From: an uncultured Ruminococcus sp.
GTDB taxonomy: Bacteria; Bacillota; Clostridia; Oscillospirales; Acutalibacteraceae
Direction: 5' to 3'
NCBI GenBank assembly: GCA_902763365.1
Contig: CACWRT010000027.1
Span: 1 to 44,961, forward strand
DNA: 44,961 bases
The position numbers and the translations under genes are program-made. Positions 16,337 through 24,826 of this stretch are shown in pieces. Within the stretch, counting starts at the first letter, position 1. Each line of letters starts with the position of its first letter. A model generated the notes under the pieces. That model was not told the origin of the DNA, did not search any database, and saw nothing but the letters and a program-made list of their open reading frames with translations.

Positions 16337-17517
16337 GACAAAAATTCCATATTAATTTCGTGAAGAACTCCAAGATTTATTTCTGTATCTCCATTGTTCT
16401 TATGCTGGCTGCGCTTGTAGTGAACATATTCTTTATTCCCACAAGAGTTGATATCCAGTTTACGGGCGGTACTATTATAAAGTACAGCTACAGCGGTAAT
16501 CTGAAAGAAAAACAGATATCTGACGTTGCCCAGAAAGCAACAAAGGATACTATAACCTTTACATTCGCGGAAAACCTTGCTTCAAGCGACAGCAACAGTC
16601 ACCTTGTATCTCTCCAGTTCATGGGCAACAAAGCTATAAGCGTAGATGAGCAGGATACCGTTACCGATGCGCTTACAAAAGCTTTCCCGAAGAATACATT
16701 TAAAGTAGAACAGTCAACCGTAGTTGACGCATCAAAGGGCGCAAACTTCTTCTTCAAGTGCCTTGCGGCAGTAATTCTTGCGGCAGTACTTATAATCGCG
16801 TATATCGGTATCCGATTCAAGAAGATAGGCGGTATATCCGCAGGTGTAATGGCTATCGTTGCGCTTGTACATGACCTGATAATAGTATACTTCACCTTTG
16901 CGGTATTCAATATGTCACTTAACGATAACTTCATTGCAGTTGTACTCATGGTTCTGGGTTACTCGGTAAATGATACCATAGTTATCTACGACCGAATCAG
17001 AGAAAACCGCAGAAAGATGGGTCCCAAGGCTTCTACAGCTGACGTGACCAATGCAAGTATAAACCAGTGCTTCCCGAGAACCATATGCACAAGTATCACA
17101 ACACTTGCGGCTATCGGCTCAGTACTTGTAGTATCGCTTATCTATAACATTGATTCAATTATCAGCTTCGCACTTCCGATGATGATCGGTCTTGTATCGG
17201 GTTGTTACTCATCCATCTGTATAGCAGCTCCCCTGTGGGTAATGTGGAAGAACCATTCCGACAAGAAAAAAGCAGAAAAAAATAAGAAGGAAAAAGAAGC
17301 TAAAGACGAAAAGAAATCCAATAAAAAGAAAGCTAAAAAAGCCGAAGCAAAGGCTTCAAAAAAGTCTGCTGATAAAGCTAAGGAAACAGCTGAAACTGAG
17401 GTTGAGGTTGAAGCTGAAACAGAGGTTGATGCTGAACCGGAAACAGATGAATCAGAGGAAACCTCAGCTGCTCAGGGCGATGACGAGACTGAAACAGACG
17501 AGACTGACGCAGACTGA
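16333..17517 (+). CDS. secF: Protein translocase subunit SecF with charged C-terminal tail
   Basis: 394 residues. QFTGGTIIKYSYSG near residue 36 is the SecF P-domain signature. LGYSVNDTIVIYDRIRENRRKM is the conserved cytoplasmic loop, followed by the last helices ending near residue 310. About 80 extra residues follow: a Lys/Ala/Glu-rich stretch (KKKAEKNKKEKEAKDEKKSN), then a Glu/Thr/Asp-rich end. This tail is cytoplasmic and probably a coiled or disordered segment that could contact ribosomes or membrane. It is not part of the core family. The start overlaps the secD stop (ATGA). Confidence 0.96.
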   Translation: MRQKFHINFVKNSKIYFCISIVLMLAALVVNIFFIPTRVDIQFTGGTIIKYSYSGNLKEKQISDVAQKATKDTITFTFAENLASSDSNSHLVSLQFMGNKAISVDEQDTVTDALTKAFPKNTFKVEQSTVVDASKGANFFFKCLAAVILAAVLIIAYIGIRFKKIGGISAGVMAIVALVHDLIIVYFTFAVFNMSLNDNFIAVVLMVLGYSVNDTIVIYDRIRENRRKMGPKASTADVTNASINQCFPRTICTSITTLAAIGSVLVVSLIYNIDSIISFALPMMIGLVSGCYSSICIAAPLWVMWKNHSDKKKAEKNKKEKEAKDEKKSNKKKAKKAEAKASKKSADKAKETAETEVEVEAETEVDAEPETDESEETSAAQGDDETETDETDAD

Positions 17518-17540
17518 AAAACATAAAATTCATTGCTGAC

Positions 17541-17577
17541 GAGAGCAGGACTTCAAAGCGAGGTCCTGCTCTTTTTT
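17541..17577 (+). terminator. Terminator of the secDF operon
   Basis: GAGCAGGAC pairs with GTCCTGCTC around a short loop, followed by six Ts. It reaches the stop codon of the convergent lipoprotein gene. Confidence 0.9.
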
Positions 17578-17915
17578 CATGCCTTTTTAAGCTCCATAGT
17601 TTTTCCGCCGTAGGTCAGATAAAGCGTATCCCCTTTCAGCGCATACCTGAATACTATGGTATTACAGTCATTTGTTACTAAAGTCAGCTTTTCATCATCT
17701 GCATAATATTCACCGTCAAGAGTTATTTTCCTTTCTCCGTCAGAGGCTCTGAACACCATTCTTGCATCATCAAAGCTTAACGTACCGCTTATTTTTACAG
17801 CTTCCCAGCGGTGTGCAGAAAGCTCCTGTGACGGTGTATCGGGAGATACCGCCCTGCACGACGACAGCATTACAACAGTCATAATACTCAGTATAAAAGC
17901 AATTTTCCTGTTCAT
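17577..17915 (-). CDS. Small lipoprotein, beta-barrel-like
   Basis: 112 residues from the ATG at 17915, chosen because AGGAGAG stands upstream and the protein then begins with a lipoprotein signal (MNRKIAFILSIMTVVMLSSC, lipobox LSSC at residues 17-20). The mature part starts RAVSPDTPSQEL and ends RYALKGDTLYLTYGGKTMELKKA, a pattern of short beta-strands seen in DUF5640/META-like small lipoproteins. Function is unknown. It ends against the secDF terminator, facing secF. The longer frame to 17951 lacks a signal sequence at its own start. Confidence 0.8.
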   Translation of the reverse strand: MNRKIAFILSIMTVVMLSSCRAVSPDTPSQELSAHRWEAVKISGTLSFDDARMVFRASDGERKITLDGEYYADDEKLTLVTNDCNTIVFRYALKGDTLYLTYGGKTMELKKA

Positions 17916-18495
17916 ATTAACTCTCCTTTCCATCCTGCCCCTGTTATACATTTGCCCGACTGCCCTGACTCTTCCCCTACACGTTCCCCCCTTCTCTACT
18001 TGTACACCAAAATTCCATTTTTTGAACTCGAAAAGTTGAAGTGTACCCTATATTTTGGACAACTTTGAAAAATAGAGTATGCTAACATTGGCTTCCCTTT
18101 GTTGGCAGTACTGTCAATCTAAGAATTTGTGGAGGCTTGTTTCGCTGCTAACGCAGCGACCAAAGGCTCAGCTTCGTTTCACTACGCATAACTTCCGCCA
18201 GCCAATCGCCCTACGGGCTCTTGGGGCGTCACTTCTTTGAAAAGGCCCCTGCGAAACTTTATCAATTATGTAATATCCTTAAATTGACCTTATTACCCTT
18301 GAAGGGAAGCTGATGATGATTTGCATATTCGTCAAAGTCATCCTTAAACATGAAGTAAAGGAACATTTCATAAAAATATATGTTCAATAAATTAACGGTA
18401 GAACAAGATAGTATGATAGTTAGCTGCTCTGAGCCCACTAAACCGGCATAGTATACAAAATATAATACCGTCAATAGATATTTTTTGATAGTTCC

Positions 18496-18523
18496 ATGAA
18501 TTTTGCAAGAAAGCAAAATTCAT
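18496..18523. promoter_or_regulatory. Perfect 11-bp inverted repeat next to a promoter
   Basis: ATGAATTTTGC and GCAAAATTCAT are exact complements around the 6-nt loop AAGAAA. It ends two bases before the -35 of the aminotransferase promoter. With no T run it does not look like a terminator. It may be a protein-binding site. Confidence 0.45.
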
Positions 18524-18524
18524 C

Positions 18525-18553
18525 TTGCATTTTTAGTGTCGATATATTAAAAT
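18525..18553 (+). promoter_or_regulatory. Sigma-A promoter of the aminotransferase gene
   Basis: TTGCAT, 17-bp spacer, TAAAAT, about 50 bp upstream of the chosen ATG. Confidence 0.6.
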
Positions 18554-18602
18554 TATATAGGTATTTCAAAGAATATTGACATTTTTTACAGGGGGAATTT
18601 TC

Positions 18603-19877
18603 ATGTCAACTTATGCTACTATGGAAAAAGCACAGCTTTCCGAAGAGTATAAAAAGCTCAGCGAGGCATATGCTGCGTATAAAGCAAGGGGTCTGTCGCT
18701 TAATATGGCGAGAGGAAAGCCCGGTTCGGAGCAGATATCACTGTCAAACGGTATGTTCGGAGTGGTGACACCCGAAACAAATTTTACAACCGAAGATTGC
18801 CCGGATATCAGAAACTACGGCAACCTTTACGGAATAATAGAAGCAAGAAGACTTTTTGCGTCAATACTTGACGTTGACCCCGAAAACGTGTTTGTAGGCG
18901 GCAACTCAAGCCTGAATCTTATGTTTGATACAATGGCTTGTCTTATGCGTCAGGGTGCAGGCGGAAAGCCCTGGAATAAGCAGGGCAAGCTCAAATTCCT
19001 CTGTCCCTCCCCCGGATACGACAGACATTTCGGCATAACAGAATATTTCGGAATCGAAATGATACCCGTTCCCATGACTCCCACAGGTCCCGATATGGAT
19101 GTTGTAGAAAAGCTTGTTAAAGAGGATTCTGCGATCAAGGGTATCTGGTGTGTTCCTAAGTATTCAAATCCTCAGGGAATAACATATTCCGACGAAACAG
19201 TAAGACGTTTTGCAAATCTTGAGCCTGCTGCAAACGATTTCAGAATAATGTGGGACAATGCTTATATCATTCATGATATAACAGATACTCCCGATAAGCT
19301 TCTCAATATCTTTGACGAGCTCAAAAAGACCGGCAAGGAAGATATGGTATTCGAGTTCTGCTCTACCTCTAAGATCACCTTCCCGGGTTCCGGTGTTGCT
19401 GCTGTGGCTGCAAGCAAAAGCAATCTTAAACTCATCAACGACCGTTATACTTACACTACTATCGGCTTTGATAAGATAAATATGCTTCGTCATGTTCTTT
19501 TCTTCAAGGACCTTGACGGCGTTATGGCTCACATGAAAAAACACAGAGCCGTTCTTGAGCCTCGTTTTAAGATCGTTACTGAAATGCTCGACAAGGAGCT
19601 TTCAGGTCTTGATGTTGCATCCTGGTGTAAACCCAACGGCGGCTATTTTGTAAGCGTAGACGTTGAAGAAGGCTGCGCAAAGAAGGTTGTTGCTCTCTGC
19701 AAGGAAGCAGGTGTTGTTCTTACCAATGCAGGCGCTACCTTCCCCTATGGCAACGATCCCAAGGACAGTAATATCCGTATTGCTCCTTCCTATCCTCCTG
19801 TTGAGGAATTACAGATCGCTATGGAAATATTCTGCATCAGCGTCAAACTTGCTTCCATCGAAAAGCAGATGGGTTGA
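18603..19877 (+). CDS. PLP-dependent aminotransferase (aspartate aminotransferase, MocR-like class)
   Basis: 424 residues from the ATG at 18603, chosen over an upstream TTG because GGGGG stands before it. The N-terminal GLSLNMARGKPGSEQISLS, then RNYGNLYGIIEARRLFA and KYSNPQGITYSDETVRR, match the PF12897 group of fold-type I aminotransferases. The PLP-binding lysine lies in FCSTSKITFPGSG, with the substrate-carboxylate Arg in SNIRIAPSYPP. The likely reaction is aspartate/2-oxoglutarate transamination, but the amino donor is inferred. The gene is monocistronic, with an upstream inverted repeat that may be an operator, and is followed by a family C array and a terminator. Confidence 0.9.
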   Translation: MSTYATMEKAQLSEEYKKLSEAYAAYKARGLSLNMARGKPGSEQISLSNGMFGVVTPETNFTTEDCPDIRNYGNLYGIIEARRLFASILDVDPENVFVGGNSSLNLMFDTMACLMRQGAGGKPWNKQGKLKFLCPSPGYDRHFGITEYFGIEMIPVPMTPTGPDMDVVEKLVKEDSAIKGIWCVPKYSNPQGITYSDETVRRFANLEPAANDFRIMWDNAYIIHDITDTPDKLLNIFDELKKTGKEDMVFEFCSTSKITFPGSGVAAVAASKSNLKLINDRYTYTTIGFDKINMLRHVLFFKDLDGVMAHMKKHRAVLEPRFKIVTEMLDKELSGLDVASWCKPNGGYFVSVDVEEGCAKKVVALCKEAGVVLTNAGATFPYGNDPKDSNIRIAPSYPPVEELQIAMEIFCISVKLASIEKQMG

Positions 19878-19879
19878 AT

Positions 19880-19914
19880 AGCTTTAAGCATTTAGCTCAA
19901 AGTTCAAAGCTTTC
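19880..19914. repeat. Heptanucleotide array, family C, 5 units
   Basis: AGCTTTA, AGCATTT, AGCTCAA, AGTTCAA, AGCTTTC in phase, starting two bases after the aminotransferase stop codon. Confidence 0.85.
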
Positions 19915-20016
19915 ACGGTCAGAGGTTTATTTCGCTATTGCTGATCTTATCCGACAGCTGTTGTTCTGCGAATAATCCCGCTTTCTAAATCACGCAGAAT
20001 TTTATTAAATATATTT

Positions 20017-20058
20017 TACCCCCACCGATGTCATTTCAGACACAGTGGGGGTATTTAT
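20017..20058 (+). terminator. Terminator of the aminotransferase gene
   Basis: ACCCCCAC pairs with GTGGGGGT across a 19-nt loop, followed by ATTTATTATT. The T run is interrupted but the stem is strong. Confidence 0.7.
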
Positions 20059-20285
20059 TATTGCTGCATTTTCTCATGATGTCAGGCTATTCAAATCACG
20101 TTAACGAATAATATCTTTGCTCACCTCGTCAAAACACTACACATTTTTCATTACAGGCAAGACGGCGCCTCTTTCAACGGCATCCGGCGAAGCCGCTTAT
20201 TTTGTGGTAAAGATCCCCGCTTACTCTTGGAATGACACGAGAGATACTCGGGATGACACCCCCAACCCCAAATTCCAAAATTCCC

Positions 20286-20313
20286 AACTCCTACCTCCTA
20301 ATTCCTAATTCAA
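20286..20313. repeat. Heptanucleotide array, family A, 4 units
   Basis: AACTCCT, ACCTCCT, AATTCCT, AATTCAA in phase, with further imperfect AATTCC units just before it. Confidence 0.8.
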
Positions 20314-20320
20314 GTCATAA

Positions 20321-20362
20321 AAACTGCCGATACCGCAAGTTAAAGCGCGGTATCGGCAGAAA
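20321..20362 (-). terminator. Terminator of the pullulanase gene
   Basis: CTGCCGATACCGC pairs with GCGGTATCGGCAG, a perfect 13-bp stem. On the minus strand it is followed by TTTTT. Confidence 0.95.
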
Positions 20363-20384
20363 AGCTATATCAGAAAATCATTAA

Positions 20385-23300
20385 TCAGATCTCTGTTTCC
20401 TTTTTTCTTTTGTAAGTAACAAATGCAAACATAGCTGCAACTGAAAGAACACCAATAAGAATAACTGCAAGTATAGATGTGCTGTCGCCTGTCTGTACTG
20501 TATCTGTTACAGTTGTTGTTGTAGGGCCTGTTGTAGTTGTTGTGCTTGTCTGACTTGTCTGTGTAACAGTCTTAGCCTTAACAAGCGCATAGTCAGCGTC
20601 AAATGTTTTAACATCGAACTTATAAGCGCCGTCTGCATAGGTGAAGCCAAGCTCTGTTACCTTGCCGTCCTTGCCAACAGAAACAACCTTGAGGTCCTTG
20701 TCTGTATTTGCAATGGACATATGGAGAGGCTTGTCTGTAAGATTGAAGGTCTCGCCGCCTACAGTCATGCTGAAGTGGTAAGCCTTAGCTACTTCCTTAT
20801 CATCGGAAACCTTTACTGTCTTAGGATCAACTTCCTGTACTGTGAGATAAGAATTCTCAAGCCATTCGTCATAAACAGCATTTACTCCGGGAAGAACATT
20901 GTTGAAATATGTCTTGTCGTTCTCAGGATCGCCGGGCTGAGGATCTACAGGTGTAGGATCTACAGGCTCTACATAACCCTTAACGAGAACCATTGCAGAA
21001 ATAGCAGGAACTGTAATTGTGCCTTCTACTGTGTCAAGAACCTTTGTGCCTGCCTTGTCAGCATTAGCAAGAACTGCCCACTGTCCTTCGGGAAGCTCTA
21101 CATCCCAGTCGCCGTTGGGGTTGTAGAGAACGATTGTATCGTCACCGAGGAAATAGCCCAGTGAACCCTTGCTTGCATAGGCCCATGTAAGTTTCTCGTT
21201 TACAGAATCGGGAGTAGCAAGTCTGAACTGCGGAAGTGCCTTTCTCATAGCGATAAGACCCTTGTAGTATTCATAAACATTGCTGTACTCAACTGCTCTG
21301 TCGTAATAGAGAGAGTTAACGCTGTCGGGAGAAGCATAGGAGTTATGATCCAGTGTGCCGTCAGCCTTTACCTTTGTTCTGAGGAATTCCTCACCGCTCA
21401 TCATGAACGGAACACCCTGTGATGTGAAGATGATAGCAGCAGAAAGCTTGTTCATGCTGATTCTTTCTTCTTCTGTATTCTCGGGGTTAGTGTTCTGGAG
21501 TCTGTCCCAGATAGTGTGATTATCATGGCAGGAGTCATAGTTGATAACTTCAACAGGTGACTGTGCCCAGCTTGATGTATATGCTACACCGTCTCTGATC
21601 TTAGGAGCTGTCTCGCCGCCGCCTACATAACCCTTTTCTGTATCCTCGAATACGTTACCTCTGATACCGTCACGGATTGTGTCGGAGAAGTATGCTATTC
21701 TGGGAGTAAGAGCTGAATTTGTGTAGTTAGCCATCTTGACATCCTTTGTGGGCTTGCTGCCCATGTTCCAGCCTTCGCCGTAGATGAAGATATTCTTGTC
21801 AAGCTCATCACAAGCTGCGCGAACATTGTTCATTGTGTTGACATCAAGAATACCCATAAGGTCAAAGCGGAAACCGTCCAGGTGATACTCGTCAGCCCAG
21901 TATTTAACTGAATCAACGATGAATTTGCTTACCATTGAACGCTCGGAAGCTACATCATTGCCGCAGCCTGATGTATTCTGACCGGGTCTGTAGAAGTAGC
22001 CGGGAACCAACTGGTTGAAGCAGTAGTTTGTGTTATAGGTGTGGTTGTAAACAACGTCCATGATAACGCCGATACCTGCGTCATGAAGTGCCTTTACCAT
22101 CTGCTTGTACTCAAGTACTCTTATTTCGCCCTGATAGGGGTCTGTTGAGTAAGAGCCTTCGGGTGAGTTGTAGTTTACGGGATCATAACCCCAGTTGTAC
22201 TGAGCCTTATCAAGCTTAGTTTCATCAACTGAGCCGTAATCGTAGGAAGGAAGGATATGAACTGATGTTATGCCGAGATCCTTGAGGTAATCTATACCTG
22301 CCTTTGCGCCATTGAGGGTTGTAACACCTGTCTCGGTGAAAGCAGCATATTTGCCGGGATTCACGAACTGAGCATCAGGATCAGATGAGAAGTCACGGAT
22401 GTGAAGCTCATAGATAGACATATCTGCCGGGTTCTCATAAGTATGTCTTGCATCGCTGTCCCAGCCTTCGGGATCAGTTACATCAAGATTGAGGATCATA
22501 CCTCTTTTACCGTTTACACCTACTGTTCTTGCATAGGGGTCAACGATATCGGCATTTACTTTACCGTCAAAGTAAGCTGTGTAGGTGTAGTACTTGCCTT
22601 CAAGACCTGTACCGCCTACAGCTACCCATGTTCCTTTTACATCAGGTGACATTTCTATGACCTGCTCTGCCGAACCGCCGTCGCCTTTTGCATAGATGTT
22701 AAGCTCTACCTTTTCAGCAGTAGGAGCCCATACACGGAAATTAGTCTTGCCGACTGTTGTGAAGGTAACGCCGAGATCGTCGCCGTCATAGGTGTACTGT
22801 GACTCGAATTCCTCTGATGAGAAATAATCGGGAAGTGTTATCTTCATGGAAGCATCGCCGAAAGTAATTGTGTAATCCTTGAGGTAGTCAAGATATTCAC
22901 CGTCAGCGAGTCTGATAACACCCTCTGCGCCGTTAACCAGTACAGCAGAAATTACAATTTCCTGTCCGCCTGCGGATACGATTGTGAAATCCTCGTTGGT
23001 GATAGTTCTGTCACCGGGATCCATTGTGAAGGTGAAAGCTATCTCTGTATGAGAAGTAGCTTCTGCAGTCTTGAGTTTAAGACCCTGTACAGCGTTTGAA
23101 TAATCAACTGTGAAATCATCAAGTCCTGAGCCTGATACACAGTAAACATCAACTGTACCGCTTATTACGGATGAAAGATCTACATAACGGTCGCCGTCAG
23201 GATCTTTCGCACTCCAGTCGGGTTTTCTTACGATAAAGCCCATTCTGGGAGTTGATTCGGTGAGAGTGACTGTAGCCACCGCACCGTTTGCATCACCGCC

Positions 23301-23513
23301 GTCTGTGAAGCTGTAGCCTGCGCCGTCAAGACCGTCTGCCCATGCCCAGACATCCCAGTCATCGTAAGCGCCGTCATCTCTGAGGTAATGGATATTGACG
23401 ATTGTTTCGCCGGCTGCGCCTACAAAAGCTGTGGGTACAACGAAACATCCAACAACCAACATCATTGTCAGCACAACAGCTATGATGCGTTTTGAAAGTT
23501 TTTTTGCTTTCAT
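20385..23513 (-). CDS. Secreted, surface-anchored type I pullulanase (GH13)
   Basis: 1042 residues. After a signal peptide come a CBM41-like starch-binding region (about 35-130, with WDVWAW), an Ig-like part, a CBM48 N-terminal domain (TNFRVWAPTAEKVELNIY, about 255-340) and the GH13 catalytic domain. The pullulanase YNWGYDPVNYNSPEGSY motif is present, with DVVYNHT near 488, GFRFDLMG (nucleophile Asp) near 549, GEGWN (acid Glu) near 581 and CHDNHT near 663. A C-terminal domain, a Thr-rich linker, QTGD, a membrane helix and KRKKETEI follow. It cleaves alpha-1,6 branches of pullulan, starch and glycogen outside the cell. The tail lacks a clear LPxTG, so sorting may use a variant signal. AGGAG precedes the ATG. 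Confidence 0.95.
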   Translation of the reverse strand: MKAKKLSKRIIAVVLTMMLVVGCFVVPTAFVGAAGETIVNIHYLRDDGAYDDWDVWAWADGLDGAGYSFTDGGDANGAVATVTLTESTPRMGFIVRKPDWSAKDPDGDRYVDLSSVISGTVDVYCVSGSGLDDFTVDYSNAVQGLKLKTAEATSHTEIAFTFTMDPGDRTITNEDFTIVSAGGQEIVISAVLVNGAEGVIRLADGEYLDYLKDYTITFGDASMKITLPDYFSSEEFESQYTYDGDDLGVTFTTVGKTNFRVWAPTAEKVELNIYAKGDGGSAEQVIEMSPDVKGTWVAVGGTGLEGKYYTYTAYFDGKVNADIVDPYARTVGVNGKRGMILNLDVTDPEGWDSDARHTYENPADMSIYELHIRDFSSDPDAQFVNPGKYAAFTETGVTTLNGAKAGIDYLKDLGITSVHILPSYDYGSVDETKLDKAQYNWGYDPVNYNSPEGSYSTDPYQGEIRVLEYKQMVKALHDAGIGVIMDVVYNHTYNTNYCFNQLVPGYFYRPGQNTSGCGNDVASERSMVSKFIVDSVKYWADEYHLDGFRFDLMGILDVNTMNNVRAACDELDKNIFIYGEGWNMGSKPTKDVKMANYTNSALTPRIAYFSDTIRDGIRGNVFEDTEKGYVGGGETAPKIRDGVAYTSSWAQSPVEVINYDSCHDNHTIWDRLQNTNPENTEEERISMNKLSAAIIFTSQGVPFMMSGEEFLRTKVKADGTLDHNSYASPDSVNSLYYDRAVEYSNVYEYYKGLIAMRKALPQFRLATPDSVNEKLTWAYASKGSLGYFLGDDTIVLYNPNGDWDVELPEGQWAVLANADKAGTKVLDTVEGTITVPAISAMVLVKGYVEPVDPTPVDPQPGDPENDKTYFNNVLPGVNAVYDEWLENSYLTVQEVDPKTVKVSDDKEVAKAYHFSMTVGGETFNLTDKPLHMSIANTDKDLKVVSVGKDGKVTELGFTYADGAYKFDVKTFDADYALVKAKTVTQTSQTSTTTTTGPTTTTVTDTVQTGDSTSILAVILIGVLSVAAMFAFVTYKRKKETEI

Positions 23514-23639
23514 AACAATTCTCCTTTGCTATATTTTCAGCCTTGAATTTTGTCTGCCCCACAAAACACAAACGCAGGGACCTACACAGTTCCGTGCTTT
23601 CATCCTTCTTGTCGCAGACATAGCTGAATTTACCCTAAT

Positions 23640-23648
23640 ATTATAGCA
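23640..23648 (-). promoter_or_regulatory. Extended -10 promoter of the pullulanase gene
   Basis: TGCTATAAT on the minus strand, an extended -10 with a weak TTTATT at -35 spacing. It gives a leader of about 120 nt. Confidence 0.5.
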
Positions 23649-23756
23649 TTTTTATGATTTAAAATAAACAAATTTTGCTCATTTTTGTAACCAAACTATA
23701 CACAAAAATATTCAGACTTTTTAGTGCATTTCGCCGTTATTTTCCGCCTTTACAGC

Positions 23757-23797
23757 AAAAATCGCCTATAAAGCACAATTACCTTACAGGCGATTTT
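23757..23797 (-). terminator. Terminator downstream of the bipA-exonuclease genes
   Basis: AAAATCGCCT pairs with AGGCGATTTT, with additional pairing inside the loop. It can act on both strands. It lies about 190 bp after the exonuclease stop, beyond two repeat arrays. Confidence 0.7.
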
Positions 23798-23832
23798 CTC
23801 AGAACTCTGTTTTATCTCGGCACTTTACTTAA

Positions 23833-23867
23833 AGCAATAAGCTCAAAGCAATAAGCTCAGAGCATGA
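23833..23867. repeat. Heptanucleotide array, family C, 5 units
   Basis: AGCAATA, AGCTCAA, AGCAATA, AGCTCAG, AGCATGA in phase. Confidence 0.8.
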
Positions 23868-23944
23868 CGACTCAAACTTCCTTTTTCTATTTCCCATTTA
23901 CTGAAGAAATTTAGTTGGTTTAAAAGAACCTTTGCTCAAGATGA

Positions 23945-23979
23945 TATTCATTATTCATTATTCACTATTCATTATCTGT
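23945..23979. repeat. Heptanucleotide array, family B, 5 units
   Basis: TATTCAT, TATTCAT, TATTCAC, TATTCAT, TATCTGT, ending seven bases before the exonuclease stop codon. Confidence 0.85.
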
Positions 23980-23986
23980 GAAGCAG

Positions 23987-24826
23987 CTAAACCATATGTC
24001 TGATAACTTTTTTTGACAAAACGGTGCTGTCATATTTTCGTTTGAAGGAAAGACGGCCGGTAAACTTATAACCGCATTCGGTGCAGACAAATTCTGAAGC
24101 GAAGCCCTTGAGTTTGGCAATAAAGGGACGGCTGTTTGAGCATCTTGCACCACATTCGGGACAGTTGAAAAATACGCCGGCGAAATCAAGGCTGCCGTCA
24201 TCTTCTTCAATTGTATAGCTGTGGAAGAAAATACGGTCATAAAAATCTATATGGAGAGCATCCTGAATATAGCTGCGCAGCGCAGCGCAGTGATAAAGCT
24301 TTTTCAGACAAAGAGCTGTTATCATACTGTCCCCCAGCGCGCGGTGATGAGGTATTTCTTCTGTATCAATGGAAAGCATATCTGCCGCAGCCTGAAGACC
24401 AAGGGCATTGCTGCCGCTGAGTCCCAGCATATCATGACAATACTGCTGCAGATCGGCATATTTTTTCATAAAGGGTATTACTTCAAGTTTTTTGTAGATT
24501 TTCAGGTTTGACACCAGTACTTCTATATCAGAGGTACTCCATGACATCAGAACACATCCGTCGGCAAATTTCCTGAACTTGCTGTATCCGTAGTCAAACG
24601 GCACTCCCTTTTTTATTTCTTCAAAGGTCAGCATAGTAAGCTCCTTTACGGAATTGCTGAGCCGTGTTGAAAAGAAGGGGCGTACAAGACAATTGAATTT
24701 GCCTATGATCTCAAGCTTTTCATTAAGCTTGACAGCACCGAATTCAATTATCTCGTTTATGTGGGTGTTAAGCTTTTTTGAAAAGCATCCGTTCCATTCC
24801 AGGTCAAAAATCACGAAGTTCATCAT
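23987..24826 (-). CDS. DEDDh 3'-5' exonuclease with C-terminal zinc ribbon
   Basis: 279 residues. The exonuclease fold has FVIFDLEWNG near the start (D and E metal ligands), MSWSTSDIEVL in the middle and PHHRALGDSMITALCL as Exo III with the DEDDh histidine and Asp. This resembles the epsilon/KapD-like group. After residue about 210 come CPECGARC and CTECGYKF, a four-cysteine zinc ribbon not usual in simple DEDDh exonucleases. It may act on RNA or DNA ends. The substrate is not known. Its ATG touches the bipA stop codon (TGATG), so translation is probably coupled to bipA. Two adjacent ATGs are possible starts; I chose the first. Confidence 0.85.
   Translation of the reverse strand: MMNFVIFDLEWNGCFSKKLNTHINEIIEFGAVKLNEKLEIIGKFNCLVRPFFSTRLSNSVKELTMLTFEEIKKGVPFDYGYSKFRKFADGCVLMSWSTSDIEVLVSNLKIYKKLEVIPFMKKYADLQQYCHDMLGLSGSNALGLQAAADMLSIDTEEIPHHRALGDSMITALCLKKLYHCAALRSYIQDALHIDFYDRIFFHSYTIEEDDGSLDFAGVFFNCPECGARCSNSRPFIAKLKGFASEFVCTECGYKFTGRLSFKRKYDSTVLSKKVIRHMV

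Larger units (their letters stand above)
17916..18602. other. Long intergenic region with a possible IS end
   Basis: No convincing gene is seen. Near 18042-18080 the text TGTACCCTATATTTTGGACA resembles the ends of IS3/IS150-group elements, but no transposase or second end is visible. From 18130 to 18260 it is GC-richer with small inverted repeats. An 84-codon minus-strand frame at 18262-18516 has only a TTG start and no ribosome-binding site. An 11-bp inverted repeat and a promoter for the aminotransferase gene follow. Confidence 0.5.
19878..20384. other. Intergenic region between aminotransferase and pullulanase genes
   Basis: No gene is seen. Contents in order: family C array, terminator, a GC-rich stretch near 20158-20210 with a CGGGATGAC element (reverse of the GTCATCCCG motif), a family A array, and the pullulanase terminator. 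Confidence 0.65.
23514..23986. other. Intergenic region upstream of the pullulanase gene
   Basis: No gene is seen. It holds an extended -10 promoter for the pullulanase gene, an AT-rich stretch, a terminator and one array each of families C and B. No classical catabolite-control (cre) box was recognised. Confidence 0.6.

Noticed and set aside
18262-18516. 84-codon minus-strand frame with a hydrophobic stretch
   Set aside because: TTG start without a ribosome-binding site, adjacent to repeats, no recognisable domain. Kept only as intergenic content.
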